Shown here: positions 31,005 to 42,342 of the stretch, in pieces
Position numbering within the stretch: position 1 is the stretch's first letter
How the letters are laid out: the number at the start of each line of letters is the position of its first letter
Source: Zopfochytrium polystomum
Lineage: Eukaryota; Chytridiomycota; Chytridiomycetes; Chytridiales; Chytridiaceae
Direction: 5' to 3'
Assembly: GCA_025765615.1 (NCBI GenBank)
Contig: JAIVFJ010000273.1
Coordinates: 2,501-66,500, forward strand
Length of the DNA stretch: 64,000 bases
Translations under genes and position numbers: made by a program
Notes under the pieces: generated by a model
Database searches by the model: none
Told to the model about the DNA's origin: nothing
The model's input: the letters and a program-made list of their open reading frames with translations, nothing else

Positions 31005-31712
31005 GTTTCTTTCTTTTTCGTCAGCCTCCGCAACTCTCTTGACGGCACCCACAGCTCCGTTTTTGCTTTGTACCTTTTTTCCTCTTGCTGTTGTCAAGAG
31101 ATCTGGATCTCGCGATGGACAGCGGTGGGAGGGAGGGATTGTTGTAGGCGGGGATGTGGGGTGCTGTTGGCTGGGACGTTTTTGGTGTTTGGTGGAGATC
31201 GCGGGAAGAGGGAGGGGGGAGGGGGGGTGGGAAGCGGTGATTGCGATGCAATAACGGGTTTGAGAGAATAGACATGAAACAAGAAAAACGGGAGAAAGGA
31301 AGACCGGGTAGGAGAAAAGGCAAGATCAAGGCATGCTTCTGCGCGTTAGTAGTAGTTGGTGATATTTACTAAATTCGATGCTCCGAGTGTGTGTGAGAGA
31401 GGGGCAGAAACCTTGATGGGGAAATGACGGGAGTACGTAGGAATAATAAATAGCAAGTAGAAAAAAAGGGAGAAAAAAAATAGGAGAGCCGCGGTAACGA
31501 TGGGGAGTACACATGCAAAAAAATTCACAGGGAAAGAGTGGATTAAGATGAGTTGCGGGGGGGGGGGAAGGGTAAGGGTAGTTGGAAGGCGGCGCGCGAG
31601 AATAGTCGCTAATAATAATAATAGGCGGAAGAAGAAGAGGAAGAGAAGAAGACGGCCAAAAACGAAAGCCGTCCCACCAAGCCAACGAAAAAAATTGACA
31701 CACACACTTTCT
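30483..31712. other. 3' flank, T-rich intergenic
   Basis: CT- and T-rich sequence after the cyclin stop, with a CTTT/T run at about 30955-31003 and a G run near 31556-31567. Open frames here come from homopolymers. Nothing recognisable is encoded on either strand. Confidence 0.5.
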
Positions 31713-32591
31713 TCATACGATCCATGTCAGCGATGGCTTGCACTGCTCCGCAGACGCTGCCGCCGCCGCCGCCGCCGCCGCACAACCCCCGCCGCCGCCA
31801 TTCCCCTCCTCGCACGCCGTCGCCGCGCTGAACGCGTCGTCGCCTTCGTTGTCGTCATCGTCATCGCCGTCGACGTCCGCGCCGCTCCCGCCTCCAACTC
31901 CACCACCGCCACCACCGCCGCCGAGCCCGCCCCACGCCTCGAGGAATCGCCGGACGCCGCGGCCGCGCGCGTGCGAGACGGGCACGGGGTGGTGCAGCGC
32001 GTGGCGCGCGGCGGCCGCGTCCGAGGAATCGCTTGCCGGCGTTGACGGCTGCTGGGACGGCGTCTGCGAGCGGAGGAGGGCGAGGAGTAGGCGGTTGTGG
32101 GCGTTGTTGTGGTGGTGGAAGTTGTGGGTGTGGTGCGGGGGCGGGGCGGCGGGGCGAGCGGGGGGGTCTGTGGCGACGGCGGCGTGGTGGTTGGTGTCGT
32201 TATCGTTTGGTGCGGCGACGACGGGGGCTGCTGCTGCTGCAACACCGGTGTCGGGGTGGGCGGCGGCGACGGCGGGGTGGTGCGCGCGAGCGGCTGAGGC
32301 AGCAGCGGCGGCGTCCTTGATCCTCCGGAACAGCGAGCCGCCGGAGCCGGCGGTGTCGAGCAGGCTTGCGGCGGCGTCGGAGAAGGCGCGGTGGTGGTGG
32401 CGGAGCGGGATCGCGATTGCCTTTGCGATGGGGACGGCTGCCACGGCCGAGGCTGTCGTCGTCGTGGACATGGTGGTGGTGGTAGTGCTGGCCGATACGG
32501 TGGTCGCCGACGGAGGTGGAGGGGGCGGGGAGGATGGGGTCGAGTCGAAGGGGCCAGCCGCCGCGTGGAAGGCTGCGAGGAAGGCGGTCAT
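31713..32591 (-). CDS. Hypothetical low-complexity protein
   Basis: A 292-residue single-exon frame rich in Ala, Pro, His, Thr and Gly. Better-defined patches are IPLRHHHRAFSDAAASLLD, GSLFRRIKDAAAA, RLLLALLRSQTPSQQPSTP and RGRGVRRFLEAWG, then a Gly run and an acidic DDDDDNEGDD segment. No known domain is visible. The opposite strand is also open over the same interval, as expected of GC-rich repeats, so the coding status is uncertain. Confidence 0.4.
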   Translation of the reverse strand: MTAFLAAFHAAAGPFDSTPSSPPPPPPSATTVSASTTTTTMSTTTTASAVAAVPIAKAIAIPLRHHHRAFSDAAASLLDTAGSGGSLFRRIKDAAAAASAARAHHPAVAAAHPDTGVAAAAAPVVAAPNDNDTNHHAAVATDPPARPAAPPPHHTHNFHHHNNAHNRLLLALLRSQTPSQQPSTPASDSSDAAAARHALHHPVPVSHARGRGVRRFLEAWGGLGGGGGGGGVGGGSGADVDGDDDDDNEGDDAFSAATACEEGNGGGGGCAAAAAAAAASAEQCKPSLTWIV

Positions 32592-33978
32592 TGTATGGAC
32601 TGGGGGCGAGTGGGTGTTTGGGAAATAGACTGGAGGGGAGTAGGCTCTTTTAAAACGGATGGCTGTGTAATGTACAAGTTCGGGTTGGTTGGATTAGAGC
32701 AAAGTGCTTCGTCGACTTTGCGAGGTTATGAGGGTTGTGTGGAAGGCGGAGCAGAGGCAGGCAAGGGGTTTGAAGGCACAGTGGACTTTGCAGGGTTTTT
32801 GGCGGGAGAGCGTTCGGTGCGGGGGCGGGTAGGGTTGAGCCCGGAGCTGCTTCTGCTTGCTCTTCTGCTTGCTGCTGCTGCTGCTGCTGGCGCTTCGGCC
32901 TGCCCGCTGGCTGTGCGCTGCGGCCCCTCCGTCGGAGAAAGAAAAGAAACCCGAGTCGGGGCTGGAAAATATTTTTCGGTCCCGACACGCGGTCCGTTTT
33001 CAAATTTATCTGGAAGAAGCGTCTTTTTCTGTTGGCTTCGCGTTTTTTTCCGTCCGCATTTGTCCGATTGCTTTTCTAGAACGTGTGTGTGTGGTCGGTC
33101 CCGCCCAGCGTGGCGGAGAAGCAAAGCGATCCAGAACGAAAGAATCAATTACGCGCGCACAGCAATACTTTTGCTCCTTTTTTTTTTACCCTATTCCATC
33201 TCAATACTTTATTTCACGTGCTCTGACGGACAAACAAAAGTCACGTGAGTATAGTGTAACAAGGGCACCGCGCAGCTCTATGCGCATTTTCCCACATTTC
33301 GTGATCGATGCTCACCACGATCAACAGCCTGTCCCCAAGCGGCTTCATTTCAGAAATGGGCTTCGCCCTGGAGCGGAAGAAAAAGCTCGGCAAAACAAAG
33401 GCAGCAGGCGGCGTCCGTCGAATGAATATTTGCCTAGCTGACTCAAGACGAAAGTCTCGAGACACCAGTCTGAATATGAGTGAATGCGCAGTCGGTGCGG
33501 AGTGCAAGACTCTGGGAGCGTGCGTGCGGGGATCGGCAAGCGACCTCTCAAGGGCATTTCCGCCACCGCGCCTGCGGAAAGTGCACCAGGGCCGTTAAGG
33601 AGCCTGGAGAGCGCGGCGTTTTTCTCAAGCCTGAATTCTCGGAATTATCAAACAGTATTCCGATCAAAAGGAAATCCATTTGCAAAACGGGCTAAAACGG
33701 GTTTCCGGAATCTTTCTCCTGCAAGAAGGTTTGTTCCAGAGTTTGAAAACAAATCCACCTCAAATATTCTCTAGAAGTCACGATGGATGAGAATCCGTCG
33801 GCAAAATTTTATTTACTCCGGATACGTGATTATTGCGGAGGGGCTCTGAATCAGGAACGAAGATTAATTACATTCACAATGAGAATATGATGCTCTGTCA
33901 GTCCGTTTCCAGCACAGCCCCTCTTACACGTGAGGAAGAGGCATCAAAATTTTCTCAGAGGGATGGTGCTCTATCAGT
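32592..33978. other. Intergenic region, nothing recognised
   Basis: No conserved gene seen on either strand. Two loosely similar stretches containing GATGCTCTGTCAGTC and GGTGCTCTATCAGTC occur at about 33888-33902 and 33965-33979, the second at the 3' end of the membrane-protein gene. Confidence 0.35.
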
Positions 33979-36900
33979 CTAGAACCGGCTTCGTCCGAAG
34001 AACGGGTGGTCCGAGGTTTTCGGGATCCCCTTTGGCAGCACGGCTGGAAGCCTCCACTGGAATGGCAAGTAGCGAGAGCGGTGATGGTCAATCAATGAAT
34101 GTGTAAGCCGTCGGAGAAGAGACAGTCCGGAAAAAAACATGACAAACTCACAAACGGATGCGAATCCGTTCCCAAAGTCGATGATGAGGTAATATCCGGT
34201 GACGGCGGTGGCCACGTCTAGCATCAGTTGAGTGACATCTGGACCAAAGTTCAGTCCAAGCTGCCGCGTCCCGACCCCCACGGGTAATGAAGAAGGAAGC
34301 AAAAACTCAACTGAATCCAGTCAATACGGCGCGGCAAATCAAAAACTCTGTATTCCGCTGCACGAGGACCGTCGCAAACATCAGCACGCCGGCCTTGACG
34401 ACGACCATCGTGACGAACGCCTTCATCAGCCGGACGCTAGCGCGGCGGCCTGCGAGCCAGCCGGTGAAGAAGGTGATGAGGCCGCCGACGATGACGGCGA
34501 CGAAGAAGGGGATGAGGGCGGTCCAGGGGCGGACGGCGAAGGTTGGGGTTGTGTAGTCGGTGAAGGTGGCGGTGGTGTTTGCGGGGCGGTTGGGCGAGTT
34601 GGCCGGGTAGGTTTGGTTGGTGGTGATGCCGAGGACGGTCGGGTCCAGGTCCCAGCGGGTGGAGAGGAGGGCGGTGCTGTCTTGCCGGAATTTTTCGTTG
34701 AAGTAGTACGCGGATATGATGAAGGTCATGATGCTTGTCGATGTGAAGAGGCTCATCTGTTTTGAAGTGGTCAATTGGATGGGCTGAGGGTAAAATATCT
34801 TTCTCATTCCAGCGCGAAACATGCCTTGATCATAAGGTCGTAAAGCTGATATCTTGTCAGCATCCCTTGTGTAACAGAAAACTGTTAGTAGGAGCTGTTG
34901 GGAGGCAGCGAGATTTCAGAAGAAACTTACATCGTCTTTCGATGCTTGCACCTTGGATCTGAAGAGTACAATTCCGCGCCCCGCGTCAAAACGGTTAGTG
35001 TACAGTGCAAATGTCAAAAGAAACCTACATGGTACGTTCTCCAGCCATACTCTGTGCAAATTTTTGATATTGATTGAGTTCAGCTTCGTTGTGAATGGGA
35101 TGGCGGTCTTTGCTCACCGTTGTAAACCTTCCACGCCAAAAAAGACCCTCCAAATAGAGTAACCGCGCTCAAGACAACAATGAGGTACAAAAACGAATAC
35201 GTATACTGAATGTACTTCATGCTTCCCTCAATCAGCTGCACAACTTTGGGCTGCAGGGTCCACGGACACAAGCCCAGCAGGTCGAACGTGCGATTGCCGT
35301 CCGCCGAAGTCAGAAAAAGCGATCCAGCAGTAAGCTGGACGCTGGGGCCAGGATAGACGGGATAGGAAAACGCCGCCGCAGGGCCTGTAGAGTTCTTTGA
35401 AGGCGTTTCGGCGGATTCAAAGTAGTCGTCGTCGTCAGTCAGCAATACTTTCAGAAGATTGGTCGCGCACGTTTGAATGTACTTGATTTTGTCGATTTGG
35501 ATGATTGCGAAACCGAAGCAGACGACGTTGAGGAGCGCGCACGTAATGACGTGTAGCGAGTTTTTGCTCCATGCCTTTGTTTGATAGTTTAAATTGGAGA
35601 AAATGATCAGCGTGTTGAGTTTGATCACCCCTCGGGTACGCGCGCTCCTAAGAAGACCTACCGCATCAATAATTCCGAAAGCGAGAAAAAACTGCGCGAT
35701 AAGGAAGAAGATCATATATACCTGCCAAATATAGAAAGCTCTTTAACACTGAAAATGACTTCGACAGTCACCAAAAGCAAGCACTGACCAGACAAAACTG
35801 TCCATACCCGCTCAGACCACCCCAAATCGCCGTCGAAAACTTCCACACACACCACATCAAGTAGGACTCGAGGCTACCCATCGCAATCGACGAAATAAAG
35901 ACGAGAGACACCATCGCCATGCCCCAGTTTACGACACGGCGGGAGGAAGTAGTCGTCGAGATCGCCAACACGTTGACCTGAACCATTTTAATAGCCTTTG
36001 TGATGGGCGCAAGGGCGCCCGGGACCGCTTGATTTGCCGTAGAGCGGCCGATCGTTGCGCGACCGGTAAGCGTTCCCTCCGAGAACATTGACGCGCGCGG
36101 GGGCAGCTCGAGGTCGGCGACGCCGAGGGCCGAGTCCTCGGACCTGGTGAAACGATGGTGCGGAGGGGATGTTGCTCACGCGGAGGACGACGCGGCGCGG
36201 GCTCTTGACGGGGGCCGGGGACGGGACAGGGTTCGAAGCGAGTCCGGGCTGGGAATGGACGGGCTTGAGCGACGGCGGGAGATGTCCCGGGGTGGTCGAC
36301 GTCCGCGGACGGAAGTGGACGCCGAGACGATCGACTGGTATGTCCGAGTTGGTGGAGGTCGTGGATCCCCTCGTGTTCGAGACGTGGGCGTTGCTGGCGC
36401 TGATGAGGGTGAGGATGCGGCCGAAGCGGAGCTTTGTGGGCGGCGCGGTGCTCGTGATGGCGCGACGGACGGCTCCGACGGAGCTCGGGGTGTCGAGCCC
36501 CGAGTCGTGGACGTTCACTGGAGCTTTCGGAGGCGGCGGCGCCGGAGGAGTCGTCGCGCTCCGAGTTTGAGCTGACGGTGGTTCTCCGCGAGACGTGGAG
36601 CGAGCTCGCCTTTGAGAAGTTGGTCACGCTGCCGGAAGTGGTCTACGATGCTGTGCCCGTGCCTGGACGTGGAAGAGGTTCGGGTTTGTTGCGCACAGTC
36701 GGCGCTGTCGCTGCGGTTAGCCTCCGGTTCATCCTTGTAATCAACGACGTGGATGTTCCGAGGTATTAGAAACAGTGTTCGCTCTAGTTCCTCCTCCTCA
36801 GTCAGAGGCCTCTGCAAGGTTGCGCGATGTTGGCCAGTTTGGCTGAAAGTGGCTGTTCGATCCAGTCGTGGAGGAGTTCGTTCTGACTGTCGAAGACCGG

Positions 36901-38014
36901 CCGAAAACGTTGCTGCCAAGGCTGCTCGTAACAGTCGACTCCCACTGTCTCACCACCGTGGGTACTCGACTCGGCGACTTGCTCGACATCGGACCATCAG
37001 CTTCGTTGCTTCCCGGTGCGATGGTCACGGTTCTACTGTCTTGGCGCGAGTTCGAAGACGACCGCGACGGTGACCGCTCCCCAAGAACCATTGGGTTCAT
37101 CACATTCGACACCTCTCTGAATCGCCCAGAGCCAAGACCCGACCGCCCGACCGACTGAGTGCGCTTGACGGCCCCAAACACGCTCCGCCGCGCGACGATC
37201 GGCGAAGTGTCGCCCGCGGGCCGGGCCGTCGCCGCAACGTCGTCGCGGCTCGATCCTTCGACGGAGCCTCTCGCGATGGTCGGCACCTCCGGTGGCACGA
37301 TTAGCGACGCTTCCGGCATCGTCGGAGTTTTTGATCTGCAGGACGCGATTGCGGGCACGGTCCCAGGCCTTGCTGGTGACGACGCGGGTCGGGGGCGGGC
37401 CGTGCATTTCGCCGGATTTGAAGAGGTCCGACTCGGTGCCGGAGATTTCGTGCGCGGACAGGATATCGGCGAGGGCGGGCGACGCGGAGGCGGACCCGGT
37501 CTTTCCCTCGAGACGGGTGGTCGTGGGCTCCTGGGTACGCGTGGGGCTGCTGTTGCTGGAAGGAGGATTGAACGGAGGAGTCCATGAGGTAGCTGGCCAT
37601 CGGTTGGTAGGCAGAGTACGACTTTGGCCGAATATTAGATCTGGCGCCTCCTGGCCGCCGTATGGGCGATGGCGCCCCTGAAGAGGTTCCACCAGCGACC
37701 TCACCAGACGGAGCCTCTGGGTAGAGAGACCGACGAGGGTTAGGAGATTTCACGTTGCCTGAATCGTCGGCCAGCGTGACAGTACCGAGGGATACAGGGT
37801 CATTGACCGGTGGTGAAAGTGTGGATCTCGGTGGGTCACTTCCTCGTGGGGACCTGTGCTCACTTGCGTGCGATCCGTCCACGACTGCCTTTGGTAAGGC
37901 CTCTGGCGATATGGCACTTTGATCGGCCGGCGCGTCGTGAACTTCGATGCGGCACGTAAGAGCATCATACTGATCTTTCTCGGCTTGAGCCCTGGTTGCA
38001 CCGTCGTCCGCCAT
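33979..38014 (-). CDS. Multi-spanning membrane protein with long disordered N-terminus
   Basis: Family not recognised. The C-terminal exons are clean (minus strand): up to 35789, then 35721-35118, 35051-35029, 34958-34931, 34865-34825, 34756-34328, 34260-34156, 34056-33979. They encode about eight hydrophobic helices, including VVNWGMAMVSLVFISSIAMG, VYMIFFLIAQFFLAFGIIDA, HVITCALLNVVCFGFAIIQI, FLYLIVVLSAVTLFGGSFLA, IPFFVAVIVGGLITFFTGW and LMKAFVTMVVVKAGVLMF, with a YGWRTYHIQGASIERRW loop made from tiny exons. The 34865-34825 exon appears to use a GC donor (GCATGT). The first about 600 residues are Ser/Thr/Pro-rich and jump frame several times between about 37600 and 36100, by indels or unrecognised introns. 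The layout is receptor- or transporter-like, but no signature supports either. Confidence 0.65.
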
Positions 38015-38380
38015 TCCTTGCGTTGCTCCTCTCGGGTCTAGTTTCGCGACGCGTAACCAGCTGTAAAATAATTATAATTTTATTATTATTTGGATCCGAT
38101 TCAAGATGTGAACAATTTGTATGGGTGGAGCAAAGGCAAATACCGACTGGCGCGCATCTTTTGCTGTTCACGCTCAATCTCAGCATTCAGACGACCGTTT
38201 TTCATGGTCATTACGAATTGCAAAGATCTCATGAGTGTATGGTTTCAGACCCCTCTGGCTCATTTGAGGCCAAGTGACGTGGCACCTTCATAGCAGGCCC
38301 GCAGCGCGAAAAACAAAAAAAATAAAATAGAGAAACCGCGAAACCAAGCCCATCTCCTTCTACCGAAAAAGCTTCGGTCT
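38015..38380. other. Intergenic region
   Basis: About 365 AT-richer bases between the start of the membrane-protein gene and the end of the carrier gene. No coding signal seen. Presumed promoter of the membrane-protein gene. Confidence 0.45.
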
Positions 38381-39990
38381 CTATGCTCGTTTGCACCATG
38401 CCAGCACTTGCTCGTAGACCAAAAAGTTCAACGAATGCACAGGGAAGGAACGAGTCAGCTGTGCCCCAATGCCGTGGTAGAACCCGCGGATGCCGCTGCT
38501 GCGGAAGCGCCGCCTGATGAACTCAATCGCGGACGAGTACTTTGGCACGGGCTGCAGGCTTCGCGCTGCATGACCGACTTGACCTAATAATCCGAAAAAG
38601 TGTTTGTCAGACAATTTCGCGAGTCGGAAAAAATTAAAATGCCGCTCACCAAGTCGAACGGGTACAGCACAATCCAACTGCAAGTTCCCGATATTCCTCC
38701 AGCCAGCATGTACACGTGCACGCCCGGAGTGCCACCGACAGGCGTCATGATCAGCTTCAAGCTCTCGTAACCGAAAAAGTACATTGCCGTCCCCGACATG
38801 TCTCGAAGCAAATGGTACTTGTAACCGCTGTAGAGCCCGAGGAACCCCTTCATTTGCACGATTTTGCGAGCCCATTGGAAGGCCGTCAGTCGCCGCGGTG
38901 TGGGTTCGACCACGGGTGAACGAGGGACAGATGAAGGGTGAGGCGGTTTCGTTTGTGCGTTGGTTGCAGGCTGGAGACGATGCGGCGCGTGCGGCCGCTG
39001 CTGCTGTAGCCTCAGCAGCCTTTGGTGCGATGGAAGCTGCACCTTCGCCCATACCACCTGCAATTGCGTTTCCGGGAGTATGCGGAGAGTCTAACATGGC
39101 CGGCGGCGGCGGCTGAAGTTGCAGTTCCGGCGGCCGACAGAGAAGTCCCAGCAAGCGGTCGCACGGAGGCAGTTCCTTTGGACGTTGGTGCTGAGGCGGC
39201 GGGTGGCGATGGTCTCGTAGCAGTGGCTGCAGCGGCATTGCGTGCCGCTGTGATCGCTCGAGCAGACTCGAGCTGACGCTGAACTTTGATGAATTCGAAT
39301 GGCGCATTAAGGGATGCAACGACGGATCCGGCACTCGCTCCTGAGACCATGAATGCGATGATGAGGCCAGTAGACGGTGATTGCCATTGAATCTGGGAAT
39401 TGCTCGACGTGGAAGTCCAGGTATGTATACGCGGACTGACGCTCAAGGACGAATTAGATTTGATTGCGTCGACGACGTTCGTTTTTGCAGTGTTATAGAC
39501 GGAGAAAGATATTGAACGAAGGAAGGAGACAGGTGATGAGAATTGGGCCAATCCCTCTGAAGAACCCGAAGAAGCCCTCATGGGTATAGATTTCGCGTAT
39601 GCAAGCATCGAACGACGGATACCGAATGGTTTGCAGGCGTGTTTTCACAAGGTCAAACTGAAGTTGAAGAAGGTTTACCGTCAGGTTTGTGATACCGAGA
39701 AGTGAAAAGAACAAACCGGATATCCGGCGATCACGCCGACGGTGGCAGCCGAGGTAGCGGCGATCACTGTTGCGTGGCGCCTGCTTCCACTGGGTCAGTT
39801 CCGGGCCCGCAAGCACGAAGCTGGATAGGCTTGGGGGGATCGTGGAGGGAGAAGTAACTTGGAGAGGGGAAATGGAGGAGGACGAGGGAAGTGCCATTCG
39901 TGCGCTGGGAGGGGTCGGATGGGGCCGAGCGCGGGTGCCGTCGTCTGGGCCATTGGGCCGCGATCGATCAATCACCAGAGGAGAGGCCAA
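38381..39990 (-). CDS. Mitochondrial carrier family (SLC25-type) transporter, frame-disrupted
   Basis: Inner-membrane solute carrier with the three expected P-x-(D/E)-x-x-(K/R) motifs: AGYP-FDLVKTRLQT, whose P and F join across an intron GTTTGT...TTCAG; LNAPFEFIKVQRQLE; and YPFDLVKSVMQ, split by a second intron near 38650-38580. Other carrier features are GFFRGIGPIL, GLIIAFMVSGASAGSVVASLN, GFLGLYSGYKYHLLRD, GGISGTCSWIVLYPFD and GIRGFYHGIGAQLTRSFPVHSLNFLVYE. An Ala/Ser/Pro-rich linker of about 90 residues separates the second and third repeats, longer than usual. Frame changes occur near 39520, near 39060 and near the N-terminus, so the model is approximate. Substrate not predictable. Confidence 0.8.
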
Positions 39991-40479
39991 AAAGGGTGGG
40001 ACGCAATAGGAGTAGAGCGAGCTAGGGGGCAGCAGGCAGCAGCAGCAGCAGACGGCTATCTCCGTCGGGCGGCGAGCAGGATGGGCAAGCGGTGGTCTAT
40101 CAGGCCGATCGTCGTTAGAGGGTGAGAGGTGCCGAGCTGCCAGCCGTCGTCGGTTGTTGATCGATCGTGGGGGAGATCAGATTGTGTGGGTGGCCTCAGC
40201 CGGATTTCACCAACAACGACCGATCGACTTGTCAACGCTTCAGGCGCCACTTGATTGAGGTGTGTGGCCGTCGACGACGACGGTGACGATGATGATGATG
40301 ATGATGATGCGCGCTCCACCGTTACCACCTGTCGTCGTCCGTCGCAGTCATCTTGTTGCCCCGCGGTGGCGAGGCTCGTATTCTCCCCGTCAAATTCCCT
40401 CCCGCCGCCGTCGCCGTCGTCGTCGTCGCGGTCACGAAGCAGCAGCAGCAGATCGCGGACCTCAACCCGCCCCTAACTC
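39991..40479. promoter_or_regulatory. Divergent promoter region
   Basis: Shared upstream region between the carrier gene (minus) and the unknown gene (plus). It contains a (GAT)n tract at about 40285-40310 and no motif-bearing frame. Regulatory elements cannot be named from sequence alone. Confidence 0.45.
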
Positions 40480-42001
40480 GTGTTCAACTTCTCTGTCGAA
40501 GGGTGCTCCGCTTGGAGTGTGCGACTTCAAGTAAAACATCGTCTTGTCGCCTCGCTTCTTCAAATTCGCGAAGGATGTCGCCGTTCTTATTCGTCGCAGT
40601 CAGCATTCACTCGCACGTCAGCTTCCTTCCTCAAGCTGCTCCCTGTCAGACACCGACGACGCCAAGCCGTTTCCCCCCATCCCCACTTTGGGCTCCCCGC
40701 TCCGCCAAAGAGATCTGACGAGGATCGGCCCCCACCACCTAAGCCGGCGCGCGACGATCCCGCAGTCGCGACGTACCTCCTGCACCGAAAAGATCGATGG
40801 ACTTCGTCAACCTCTGCAGAACTAGTTGCCCCGACCCTCCTCCGCGCTCGCCTTCTCCTCCACCACCTGCTGCTTCCCCGCTTCGAGTCGCTGCGCGTCC
40901 TTCTCCCGCGGGACCAGGCCGAGTCTCTTCCACCGACCCCGCGACTACGCCCGCACCTTGATTCGGGTATGGCCAAAGCGTTCCACGCGCATTTCGGGCT
41001 CCCGTACTCGTGGACGCTCCCGACGACCCCGCACCGCCTCCTACCGCGGCCGACGGGCCAGCGCGCGGTCGCCGTGTTGCGCACGTGGGCGGCGACCGCT
41101 TTCCGGTCCCCCTGGGACTTTTCCGACAACTCAGGGTCGTCGCCCGCGCTGCCGCCGCTCCTGGACAAGCGCTACACCGTCGAAACGATCGATCGACTTC
41201 TGGACGACCGGGTGTTCTCGCCAGCCGATCGACAGGCGATGGCTGCGTCGACGCCAATGTGGCCGGACGAAATCGCGTGGGGAAAGTTGACCGTCGCGCT
41301 GTCCGACGACCAGGTTCTCGTGGCGCCGCCTCCGCCGGCGCAACCAACCGACACCCCAGCTACCCCGACCTCGTCGTCCCACCGCACGACGGCTCCGCAC
41401 GAGTCGTACGTGTTTCTTCCCGACGACCCGCCGCGGGTCGTAACACCCACCTCAACCCTACCCGACGCAACACACTACTCCGCGGACCAGCCCCAACCAA
41501 TAGTCTCGTCTCCGTCAATACCGCCACCGGCCGCCGCTGCCTCCTCCCCAGCGGACAACCTTCCGCTACGGCCACATCGACCGGGCCTACATCACTGGTC
41601 TCTACCTCGAAGTGTGGGCGCCGCACCTGTACCGGCCGGCGTCGCCGGGGCTGGAAACCGGCGGAGAGGACAGCCCGGCGGCTGCAGCAGCCAAAGATGT
41701 GGAGAAGCACGTGTTGCGGCGGTTGGCGCGGGTCGCGGCGGCAGTCGCGCAGGCCGAGCGCCGAGTTGCGGCTGTGAGGAGCCGCGGCGGCGGCGGCGCT
41801 GGCGACGTGGACGGGCGGGAGGCGGGTGGCGGGAATGGCAACGCGTGGGACAAGGTTCCTGCGGCGTACGGGGACGAGAGCTCCGTGGCGGGGCTGGTGC
41901 TGCGACAGTCAGATGTGCGGATGCTCGCGCATACGGTGGGGCGGAGACCGCTGACGGTGGAGCGGTGGCTGGAGAGGATGCGGTTTCGAGTCGCGTGTTA
42001 A
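40480..42001 (+). CDS. Uncharacterised protein, possibly mitochondrial, one frameshift
   Basis: Not recognised. The N-terminus MFNFSVEG...RRSYSSQSAFTRTSA is basic and Ser-rich, compatible with a mitochondrial presequence. The body has plausible structured blocks: ATYLLHRKDRW, LLLHHLLLPRFESLRVLLPRDQ, KAFHAHFGLPYSWTLPTTPH, RAVAVLRTWAATAFRSPWDF, YTVETIDRLLDDRVFSPADR. After a low-complexity stretch, the frame shifts near 41560. The next frame continues with FRYGHIDRAYITGLYLEVW, KDVEKHVLRRLARVAAAVAQ and VGRRPLTVERWLERMRF to a stop at 41999-42001. The two halves look like one protein. Its start shares a promoter region with the carrier gene. Confidence 0.55.
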
Positions 42002-42342
42002 TGTGGGACACAGGGCCTGTCCATTATGTAATTATTTTTTTTTTTTGTTGGTTTTGTTTTTTCCCCCGTGCAAGTCCTAATTATCAGTTAGAGGACTTGC
42101 ATTCATTTGCTTTGGCCAGCTAAGAGGAGAGAGGGGCCTGTCTGGTCGGGCGAAAATCAAGAGATCAGCTGTTCACTTTCGAAGCAAAGCAATAGTACGA
42201 TTTATTTTTATTTTTATTTTTTTTTTTTGCGTGCTAACTATGATGTTCGCCCGCAGTGGAAACAAACTAAGGACACGAAGAAGTAAAGACTGAGCGCAGT
42301 TTCACAGCGGCAAGAAAAACCAGAACCCCATCTCGCCCCCGT
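42002..42342. other. Convergent 3' region
   Basis: Spacer between two converging genes. It contains an imperfect hairpin around CTAATTATCAGTTAG at about 42077-42092 and T-rich runs at 42031-42062 and 42201-42228, plausible 3'-end formation signals. Confidence 0.4.

Noticed and set aside
31500..32628. Plus-strand Arg/Pro/Ser-rich frames opposite the low-complexity ORF
   Set aside because: No motif, composition typical of antisense to Ala/Gly codons. Neither strand is strong and I kept only the minus frame at low confidence.
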